Origin: an uncultured Clostridia bacterium
GTDB taxonomy: Bacteria > Bacillota > Clostridia > UBA1381
Assembly (NCBI GenBank): GCA_944391635.1
Contig: CALXUL010000211.1
Span: forward strand, 1 to 15,889
DNA: 15,889 nucleotides
Reading direction: 5' to 3'
Each line of letters opens with the position of its first letter. The stretch's first letter is position 1. A program made the position numbers and the translations under genes. This document shows positions 6,087-12,519 of this stretch, piece after piece. The notes below the pieces were generated by a model. The model was not told where the DNA came from. It did no database searches and saw only the letters and a list, made by a program, of their open reading frames with translations.

Positions 6087-6173
6087 ATGAAAAAAGATAA
6101 CATAGATGTGAATAGTTTAGCACATGCAAAGTGGAATTGCAAGTACCATATATTAGTATATGTATGCCCATAA
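6087..6173 (+). pseudogene. tnpA: IS200-family Y1 transposase, N-terminal remnant
   Basis: The first 28 codons of an IS200-type TnpA, a HUH-superfamily single-strand transposase normally about 130-150 residues long. The segment LAHAKWNCKYHI is the signature N-terminus of IS200 transposases, where it continues with V-F-A-P-K-Y-R-R. Here the match is lost after KYHI and the frame closes at TAA 6171-6173 after the unrelated residues LVYVCP. The HUH histidine pair and catalytic tyrosine are gone, so the product is inactive. The ATG at 6087 has AAGGAGG (6071-6077) nine bases upstream. The loss is a deletion or a break in the element rather than a point mutation. Confidence 0.85.
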
Positions 6174-6188
6174 TGTCTCCCAAAATTA

Positions 6189-6464
6189 TTATCGGTGCCG
6201 TTTCTCACGCCTATAATTTATTGCATAAATGATAATATCTGCTCCAACCATAGACAAATTCAGTACATAGAAAAACATAACATACCATTTAAAAGGAGGA
6301 GCTAAAAGTTTTGCCGCAATACCGCATATGTACCCTGCAAATATAAGAATTAAAAACGCAAGGCTTTTTCCTTGAGTAGATTTTGTTTTTATAGATTTTA
6401 TTAAATTCATAGGCCATGATGCTCCAAATGAAACAATCATTAGAATTTCAAGCAAATCTGACAT
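6189..6464 (-). CDS. SemiSWEET/PQ-loop-like small membrane protein
   Basis: A 91-residue integral membrane protein with three predicted helices at about 3-22, 34-54 and 60-82 and a basic C-terminus (RREKRHR). The first helix and loop, SWPMNLIKSIKTKSTQGKSL (16-35), match the PQ-loop pattern in which a helix-1 proline is followed by a basic KTKS-x-x-G-x-S loop; Pro18 is present, with Met in place of the usual Gln. Three helices and about 90 residues is the size of bacterial SemiSWEETs, which dimerise to transport sugars. Function as a transporter is inferred, and many relatives are annotated only as hypothetical. AAGGAG (6478-6473) lies eight bases before the ATG, and a consensus promoter lies upstream. 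It is a separate unit from the efflux operon. Confidence 0.65.
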   Translation of the reverse strand: MSDLLEILMIVSFGASWPMNLIKSIKTKSTQGKSLAFLILIFAGYICGIAAKLLAPPFKWYVMFFYVLNLSMVGADIIIYAINYRREKRHR

Positions 6465-6498
6465 AACACGTTCTCCTTGTAGTTATTTTATAATAAAA

Positions 6499-6527
6499 AC
6501 TATATCATAAAAGACTATGTATGTCAA
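6499..6527 (-). promoter_or_regulatory. Consensus promoter for the SemiSWEET-like gene
   Basis: On the minus strand TTGACA (6527-6522) and TATAGT (6504-6499) are 17 bases apart, with TGA directly before the -10 giving an extended -10. The predicted start near 6492 leaves a leader of about 28 bases. Confidence 0.8.
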
Positions 6528-6551
6528 TAAATAACAAAAATAGACAATAAT

Positions 6552-6580
6552 AAAAAAGGAGAGTTTTCCCCTCCTTTTTT
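6552..6580 (-). terminator. Terminator of the RND efflux operon
   Basis: AAAAAAGGAG (6552-6561) pairs with CTCCTTTTTT (6571-6580) around a nine-base loop. It starts immediately after the permease stop codon and, read on the minus strand, ends in six Ts. The symmetry would let it work in both directions, insulating the efflux operon from the SemiSWEET-like gene. Confidence 0.85.
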
Positions 6581-9500
6581 CTATAAAGTCGTGTTTCTGT
6601 GTTCGCGTGCTCTGCGTTTAAATTCTTTCTTTTCTCTCTTTCGTTCTTTTTTAAGCTTTCTTTTTGTCATTCTATCATCCATAATTGTATATACAGTAGG
6701 AATAACAAACAATGTAAGCAGTGCGCCTATACCTAAACCACCAAGCAATACAATTGCAAGTGGTCTCATCATTACAGAACCAGTAATAGCCATTGGCAAA
6801 AATCCGATAACCGATGTAATTGTTGTCATGAGTATTGGTCTCATTCTTACAATACCGGATTCTATAACAGCCTCATCTCTGTCCATATCAGGTTTTTCAC
6901 GTCGTCTGGTGTTTATAAAATCAATTAATATAATAGCATTATTTACTATAATACCTATTAACATCAGCATACCAACGAAGCTCAGAACTGAAAGATTACT
7001 ATTAGTAACAAGCAGCGATACTGCAACACCAATTATTGACAGCGGCACAGTAAACAGAATTATAAATGGTTGACGCAAATTTTCAAACTGCGCTGACATA
7101 ACCATATACATCAAAAGTATACCAAGCAATATTGCTATTAAGAACTGCTTCATTGCGTCAATCATCATATCATAAGTACCGGTTTCTTCTCGGGTTACTC
7201 CATCCGGTGTATCAATTTGAGCTATTGCCTTTTCAAATTCTGAATTTGCAGTGCCAATATCAACATCATGCAAAACTCCACTTAATGTTATTACACGTTT
7301 TTGATCTGAACGCATAAGAGTTGTAGAACTTTGTTCAACAGAGATGTTTGCAACATCTCCAAGTGAAACCCACATACCAGATGGCGCCTTCATTTGAATT
7401 TGAGAAAGCTTTGTATAATCTTCTACATAATTATCCGGATATACAACACGTATATCATATTCACTTCCGCCGTCAGCATACTGTGAAGCGGTTGAGCCGT
7501 CAAGAACACCTTTTACAAAATTGGATATTGTAGCAGTAGTAAGCCCATACTGAGCCGCCATTGCGCTGTCAATATCAATTTTAAGCTCTGATTGTGTTTC
7601 TGACACAGAAGTTGATGTTTCAGATACACCGCTAATTCCTTTTAAAACTTCTTCAGCTTTTATTACATACTCTTCAAGTGCTTCCTCGTCTGTAGATGAA
7701 AATGAATAAGACAGCTCATTAACCGACATTGACATTCCGGCACTAGAACCAGCTACTTCAACTGTTGCGCCTGTAATATCACTAAGTTTTTCACGAACTT
7801 CCTGAACAACATCCTCAGTAGTTCGATTGCGTTCATCTGTCAGTGTTACAGTAATTGACGCTGTATTTCCGGAAGAGCTTAAGCTCATCATACCGCCTGA
7901 ACCAATATTTGCAAATACAGTTTCAACCTCAGGTATTTCTTTTATACGTTCTTCGGCAATTTTACAAATCTCATCCGTGTCGGCTAATTTTGAGCCGGCA
8001 GGAAGGGATAAACTTACGGTAAGCGAACCTTCATCCGACATCGGGATAAGTTCAAGTCCTATTTGAGTAATTGCGTATATGCTTAGTATAAACAGTAAAA
8101 ATACAGCCCCCATAAAACGTTTTCTGCGTTTTAATACCCAGCGAAGAAGCTTATCATATCCCTTATACAGCAGTTCAATCAATTTTTCAAACCAGGCAAG
8201 AGCTTTGTGCCGTTTTTGGGTATTTGAAATTCTCGATGCAAGCATCGGTATAAGCAAAAATGTAACAAGCATTGACGAAATCTGAGAAAAAACTATTGTA
8301 AAGGCAAGCTGTTTAAACATATTTGCCATTATATTGTCAATAAACATTATCGGTACATAAACAATACATGTAGTAATAACTGATGCAGCTACCGCGCCAA
8401 TAACTTCACCCGTTCCGGAAACTGCCGCTGTCATGCCGTCTTCATTATACTCATTTTTTCGCCTTGTAATATTCTCAATAACAACTACGGCATTGTCGAC
8501 AAGCATACCGACACCAAGTGCTAAACCACCAAGAGATACAACATTTAGCGTCATTCCGGCAAAATACATTCCAACAAAAGTTGTAACAACAGATACCGGC
8601 ATTGCTATACCTATAACAAGAGATGTACGGATATTCCCAAGGAATAACAGCAAAACTATTACTGCAAGAATACCACCCATAATTGCGCTTTCCGCAACTG
8701 AGGATACCGACTCACGTATTGCACTTGCAGATTCCATTGTTACATTATAAGAAAATTTAGGATACTGTTTTTCTACATCATCAAGAGATCTTAAAACATT
8801 GTCAACTACATCAACTGTATTTGCATCAGACTCGGCTGAAACTGATACTGAAATTGAATTATCTCCATTTAAACGCGCTATGGTGTTTTCATCCGAATAT
8901 GTATCAACAACTTTTGCCACATCGGATATATGTATGACTTGGTTTAGTTTTGTTGTTATCGGCACATCTTCTATTTGGGATAAATCCTGAAATTCTCCCA
9001 CAACACGTACCGACATATTTTTGTTCATTCCCTCGGTTTCTCCAGCAGGCAGCTTCATATTCTGCGCTGAAATAGCGCTTGTAAGATCTGCTACTGATAG
9101 CCCGTATCCAAACATTTTCTGCGGGTCAACCACAACCTCAATAATTCGGTCCTGAGCTCCCATTACCGAAACTGACGCTACACCTTCTGCAGCTTCAAGC
9201 TTATCCTGAACATAATCCTCAACAAACTTCTTTGTCTGGACAAGGTCATAGCCCTCATAGCTGACACTCATCATAGCAACAGTAGTCTGGTTAAACTCCA
9301 TTTTGATAACCATTGGGTCATCACATTCCTCAGGAAGCATTGATGAAATTAAATCTATACTTTCTTCAACATCCCTAACCGCCTTATCCATATCCGTTCC
9401 GGAATAGAATTCCAACAATACATTTGATTGCCCTTCTGATGTATAAGATGTAATACTATCTACACCCGATACCGACGCACAAGCACCTTCTATTCGTTTG

Positions 9501-9691
9501 GTCACAAGATTTTCTACCTCTTGCGCCCCGACATTGCTGTAATTTGTCATTACTATTGCCATTGTAAGCCCTGTATCAGGCATCATTTCTATCGGAAGAC
9601 TATTTATAGAATACAATCCTATAATAACAAAAATCATTACAACCATTGTAACGCAGACAGGGCGTTTTACCGATAACTCATGCAGCTTCAT
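6581..9691 (-). CDS. RND-family efflux permease (AcrB/SwrC type)
   Basis: A 1036-residue inner-membrane pump protein of the hydrophobe/amphiphile-efflux RND family, which drives export with the proton gradient. Two similar halves are visible: helix 1 at 11-30, a large extracytoplasmic domain at about 32-335, helices at about 337-485 and 528-545, a second large domain at about 550-848 and helices at about 850-1000. The helix-4 motif GVGMLVDNAVVVIEN has Asp399-Asn400 where E. coli AcrB has Asp-Asp, as is common in Gram-positive SwrC-like members. The matching segment of the second half is GIIVNNAIILIDF (913-925). The C-terminus (1009-1033) is strongly basic. It overlaps the fusion-protein gene by 14 bases, implying translational coupling, and AGGGAG lies before its ATG. 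Substrates are unknown; drugs, bile salts or surfactant-like molecules are usual. Confidence 0.93.
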   Translation of the reverse strand: MKLHELSVKRPVCVTMVVMIFVIIGLYSINSLPIEMMPDTGLTMAIVMTNYSNVGAQEVENLVTKRIEGACASVSGVDSITSYTSEGQSNVLLEFYSGTDMDKAVRDVEESIDLISSMLPEECDDPMVIKMEFNQTTVAMMSVSYEGYDLVQTKKFVEDYVQDKLEAAEGVASVSVMGAQDRIIEVVVDPQKMFGYGLSVADLTSAISAQNMKLPAGETEGMNKNMSVRVVGEFQDLSQIEDVPITTKLNQVIHISDVAKVVDTYSDENTIARLNGDNSISVSVSAESDANTVDVVDNVLRSLDDVEKQYPKFSYNVTMESASAIRESVSSVAESAIMGGILAVIVLLLFLGNIRTSLVIGIAMPVSVVTTFVGMYFAGMTLNVVSLGGLALGVGMLVDNAVVVIENITRRKNEYNEDGMTAAVSGTGEVIGAVAASVITTCIVYVPIMFIDNIMANMFKQLAFTIVFSQISSMLVTFLLIPMLASRISNTQKRHKALAWFEKLIELLYKGYDKLLRWVLKRRKRFMGAVFLLFILSIYAITQIGLELIPMSDEGSLTVSLSLPAGSKLADTDEICKIAEERIKEIPEVETVFANIGSGGMMSLSSSGNTASITVTLTDERNRTTEDVVQEVREKLSDITGATVEVAGSSAGMSMSVNELSYSFSSTDEEALEEYVIKAEEVLKGISGVSETSTSVSETQSELKIDIDSAMAAQYGLTTATISNFVKGVLDGSTASQYADGGSEYDIRVVYPDNYVEDYTKLSQIQMKAPSGMWVSLGDVANISVEQSSTTLMRSDQKRVITLSGVLHDVDIGTANSEFEKAIAQIDTPDGVTREETGTYDMMIDAMKQFLIAILLGILLMYMVMSAQFENLRQPFIILFTVPLSIIGVAVSLLVTNSNLSVLSFVGMLMLIGIIVNNAIILIDFINTRRREKPDMDRDEAVIESGIVRMRPILMTTITSVIGFLPMAITGSVMMRPLAIVLLGGLGIGALLTLFVIPTVYTIMDDRMTKRKLKKERKREKKEFKRRAREHRNTTL

Positions 9692-11105
9692 TTTCGGTTA
9701 CTCCCTCTCTTGATGTTATATTAATCAGGTTATTCTTTTCTGATAAATATTCTTTACCAGATATAATTACCAGTTCTCCTGCCTCTACACCATCTGTAAC
9801 CTGGGTATTATTGGCATCTTGTAAACCAAGAGAAACACTACGTTTTTGAGCTGTACCATTTTTCTCATCGGCAATATATACATAAAACTCGTCACCCTCC
9901 TGCATTAAGGCATCTGAAGGGATTATAATTGCATCGTTTTCACGTCCTGTAATAAGTGAAATATCTGCAAACATACCTGCTTTCAGAACAGAATTAGTAT
10001 TTGGAATATTTACTTTTACATTATAAAGACCTGTCTTTTCGTCCTTAACGGCATTTGCAACACTTACGTCAGCTGTTATTTTATCAATACCTGCTGATTT
10101 TACCGATACATAGGCTTGTGTACCAGTTCCAATCTGCGCAATTACTGACTCAGTTACATTAACCTCAGCTGTCATATTTGAAATTTCAGAAATAACAAAC
10201 AATGTTGCACCCTGTGATACCATTTCCCCTTTAGAAATATTTCTTGCCGACACATATCCTGAAATTGGAGCTTTAATAGTGGTATAATTAAGAGTATTCT
10301 GCGCAATATCAAGTGCTGCTTTTGCAGAATCAACCTGTGCTTTTGCAGAAGCTGCATTTTCCTTATTTAATACATTTACCGTTAAATCATAATTTTCTTT
10401 TGCAGAATCAAGATTTACTTTTGCCATATCAAGTCTGCTTTTTGCTTGCTCCATACTCGCTTTCAAGCTGCTTTCTGTCGTTTCTACAGTAGCCTGTGCA
10501 TTTTCATATGCAATACGCGCACTATCAAGAGAAGTAAGACTTGCCGCGCCCATATCATACAGCTTTTTTGTACGGTCATAATTGTCTTTTGCATTCTGAA
10601 GCGCATTTCTTGCACTTATTAAATTAGTATCATTGTCATAAAGTTCCTTTTCGCGATTATAGCTTGACAGAGCGTTATCGTATTCTGTCTGAGCAGATAT
10701 AATAGCATCGCTTAAGTTATTTACATTTTGCTGCATTGTACCACCAATAGTGCTTTCATATACAGCCTTTGCGCTATTATAAGCTGCAATCGCCTGATTG
10801 TACTGCAATTTATAATCGGTACTGTCAATTTCTAAAAGTACATCACCGGCATTAACATATTTACCGATATCAGCATTTATTCTTGCTGCGCTGCCTGATA
10901 CTTTCGCTGATACACCTACTTCATCAGATGCCTTAATTTCGCCTGTATAGGTTACACTGCTTTCAATTCCAGCGTATCCAGCTTCATATACCGAAACATT
11001 AGTGCCGGTTACTTCCTGAACCGTATCCTCGCTTTTCTTTCCACATCCGCTTAAAAGTAATACTAATGATAATCCCGCCACGGCTGCTGCCATTATTTTT
11101 TTCAT
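9678..11105 (-). CDS. RND membrane-fusion lipoprotein with long helical hairpin
   Basis: A 475-residue periplasmic-adaptor-type protein (HlyD/AcrA superfamily) that joins the permease to an exit duct. A lipoprotein signal with lipobox LLSGC puts the acylated cysteine at 21. The first half-lipoyl segment (about 57-95, with SAKVSGSAARI) and the second (about 273-305, with TTIKAPISGYVSARNISKG) enclose a predicted coiled-coil hairpin of about 97-272. Beta-barrel and membrane-proximal domains follow to 460. Each arm is some 87 residues, much longer than in AcrA and nearer EmrA. At the tip, RTKKLYDMGAAS matches the TolC-docking motif R-x3-L-x6-S as Arg178, Leu182 and Ser189. It lies 17 bases after the TolC-like gene and overlaps the permease gene. 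AAGGGTAAGG precedes the ATG. Family is clear. Confidence 0.92.
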   Translation of the reverse strand: MKKIMAAAVAGLSLVLLLSGCGKKSEDTVQEVTGTNVSVYEAGYAGIESSVTYTGEIKASDEVGVSAKVSGSAARINADIGKYVNAGDVLLEIDSTDYKLQYNQAIAAYNSAKAVYESTIGGTMQQNVNNLSDAIISAQTEYDNALSSYNREKELYDNDTNLISARNALQNAKDNYDRTKKLYDMGAASLTSLDSARIAYENAQATVETTESSLKASMEQAKSRLDMAKVNLDSAKENYDLTVNVLNKENAASAKAQVDSAKAALDIAQNTLNYTTIKAPISGYVSARNISKGEMVSQGATLFVISEISNMTAEVNVTESVIAQIGTGTQAYVSVKSAGIDKITADVSVANAVKDEKTGLYNVKVNIPNTNSVLKAGMFADISLITGRENDAIIIPSDALMQEGDEFYVYIADEKNGTAQKRSVSLGLQDANNTQVTDGVEAGELVIISGKEYLSEKNNLINITSREGVTENEAA

Positions 11106-11122
11106 TTACCTTACCCTTTCTT

Positions 11123-12217
11123 TTATTGAACATCCGGATTGCCTGTATACAGTGATAAATATTCTTTCTCAGCCACATAACAACTAAGCTGCGTGTCAAG
11201 TAAATTGTTATAGGCATTAAAATATTGCTGCTGTGCTTCAATATACTCACTTGATGTCAGCATTCCAAGCTGATATTGTAAATACGCCGCCTGAGCGTTA
11301 TCATTCATAAGCTCTGCATATTCTTCAAGATATGATATATTCTCCCTTAAGCTCAGAATACTATAATAGCTTGAAGCAATATTGTATTCCAGTGTTTTTA
11401 TGGTATCATAATATTCTGCTATCTGGCTTTTATATGATTCTTCCTCAACTGCAAAACTAAGTTCATTTGACGCATACCATCCATCTGCTATCTTATAACG
11501 TAACTCAACTAATTCTTTTGCTTCTTCAACGCTTAAAAATAAATTCTGAGTTTTTGCAAGTTCTATTGCAGTATCTATGTCTTGTATTTCAACTGGTTGA
11601 GGATTAAATTCGCCAACAAGCTTAATGTCTGTTGAATTTTCAATATTCATTTTATTTTTCAGTTCACGCATAGATAAGTCTTTTGCACGCAAAGCCTGAT
11701 TGTATGAATTTTGCGCATTTGTAACAGCAAGCTCAAAGCTCTTTAAATCAAGCTGAGCAATCAAACCATTATCATATTGCGTCTTAGCCTGCTCATATTT
11801 TACCTTAGTATTTTCTAAATTTTCCATTGCCGCGTCAATTTTCTTTTGCTGATTCAAGCATGTGTAAAAAGTTTTTTCAACTTCTTTTTTTACAGTATTT
11901 TTTTTATCAATAAGCGTTCTTTCCGCTTGATTAAGAGCTATCTGCGCTGCTTTATATGTATATCCCGACTCGCTCAATGCTTCCTCAAAACTGGTGCCGC
12001 TTGATACAAAATCATTATAGTTTTTCCTTGCAATATTTGCTTTATATCTGCACTGAATCAAATCTGCCTCAGCCTGCTCAACCGAAAGAGAATGTTCCAC
12101 GGCATATTCAATCGCATCTGAAACCGTAAACACCTGGCTGATTTCATCCTGGGCATGCCCAACACATAAAGGTAGGCAAATCATGCATAATACAATTGTC
12201 GCTATACTCCTCTTCAT
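11123..12217 (-). CDS. TolC-family exit-duct protein without evident beta-barrel
   Basis: A 364-residue secreted protein of the TolC/OEP family, first gene of the efflux operon. A Sec signal peptide ends near Ala22 (GHA before QDE); no lipobox is seen. Two helical repeats (about 30-200 and 210-360) end in the family pattern of a glycine turn and a long helix, DNGLIAQLDLKSFELA (149-164) and YQLGMLTSSEYIEAQQQ (315-331). In E. coli TolC two membrane strands are inserted in each repeat between the long helices. Here the corresponding stretches are only about residues 70-86 and 250-260, polar and too short. The protein is also shorter than TolC, which is about 470 residues when mature. It is thus probably a helical barrel without an outer-membrane pore. 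GGAGGGA lies before the ATG, and promoter and operator-like sites lie upstream. Confidence 0.85.
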   Translation of the reverse strand: MKRSIATIVLCMICLPLCVGHAQDEISQVFTVSDAIEYAVEHSLSVEQAEADLIQCRYKANIARKNYNDFVSSGTSFEEALSESGYTYKAAQIALNQAERTLIDKKNTVKKEVEKTFYTCLNQQKKIDAAMENLENTKVKYEQAKTQYDNGLIAQLDLKSFELAVTNAQNSYNQALRAKDLSMRELKNKMNIENSTDIKLVGEFNPQPVEIQDIDTAIELAKTQNLFLSVEEAKELVELRYKIADGWYASNELSFAVEEESYKSQIAEYYDTIKTLEYNIASSYYSILSLRENISYLEEYAELMNDNAQAAYLQYQLGMLTSSEYIEAQQQYFNAYNNLLDTQLSCYVAEKEYLSLYTGNPDVQ

Positions 12218-12292
12218 AACCTATCCCTCCATACTTATATATCACATCAATAATCCGTATAACTGCAAATAAAATTATGACGATTCAATATA

Positions 12293-12316
12293 ATATTGTT
12301 TGACATTAAACATAAT
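12293..12316. promoter_or_regulatory. Operator-like imperfect palindrome at the efflux operon start site
   Basis: ATATTGTTT (12293-12301) and AAACATAAT (12308-12316) form an imperfect inverted repeat, seven of nine pairs, around a six-base centre. It overlaps the -10 box and is centred on the predicted start site near 12305. This is where TetR- or MarR-type repressors of efflux pumps usually bind. No regulator gene lies in the window. Confidence 0.45.
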
Positions 12317-12340
12317 AAGTCTTTTTTCTCTATACGTCAA
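12312..12340 (-). promoter_or_regulatory. Promoter of the TolC-like/MFP/RND operon
   Basis: On the minus strand TTGACG (12340-12335) and TATTAT (12317-12312) are 17 bases apart. The predicted start near 12305 gives a leader of about 88 bases before the first ATG. It is the only good promoter seen for the three genes, whose small gaps and overlap indicate one transcript. Confidence 0.75.
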
Positions 12341-12375
12341 GCTTTTTTATTAAATATTTATTATTTGTTTACAAT

Positions 12376-12427
12376 CTTTTAAAATAAGCAATTCATATAC
12401 ACTTTTAAAATAAGCAATACATATACA
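12376..12427. repeat. Two tandem 26-bp repeats upstream of the efflux promoter
   Basis: Positions 12376-12401 and 12402-12427 are direct copies of 26 bases differing at one position (T at 12393, A at 12419). The core is CTTTTAAAATAAGCAA followed by a C-A-T-A-T-A-C-A end. They lie about 36-87 bases upstream of the -35 box, in the otherwise gene-free stretch 12218-12519. Activator binding sites or a chance duplication are both possible. Confidence 0.7.
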
Positions 12428-12469
12428 AGAAAATTTATAAAAATCTTACAATAATTCGTAAATTTTGAC

Positions 12470-12515
12470 AAAAAAAACCATACAAGGATTTTTCATGTCC
12501 TGCATGGTTTTTTTT
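12470..12515 (-). terminator. Terminator of the SLH-domain gene
   Basis: An imperfect stem of CCATACAAGGA (12478-12488) with TCCTGCATGG (12498-12507) is flanked by eight As (12470-12477) and eight Ts (12508-12515). Read on the minus strand it follows the SLH gene stop by four bases and ends in eight Ts. Its symmetry suggests it works in both directions. Confidence 0.85.
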
Positions 12516-12519
12516 AATA

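Larger units (their letters stand above)
5968..6173 (+). mobile_element. Truncated IS200-type insertion sequence (left end only)
   Basis: A remnant of an IS200/IS605-family element. It keeps the left-end hairpin (5968-5990), an internal promoter, an inverted repeat masking the transposase ribosome-binding site and the first codons of tnpA. The match to IS200 transposase ends near 6156 and nothing resembling the rest of the gene or a right-end hairpin follows. It therefore cannot move alone. It sits directly behind the manA terminator. The exact outer boundaries cannot be set from this sequence, because this family makes no target duplication. Confidence 0.75.

Noticed and set aside
12376..12427. 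The two 26-base repeats as a minimal CRISPR array
   Set aside because: The copies are directly adjacent with no spacer, only two exist, and no cas gene is present.
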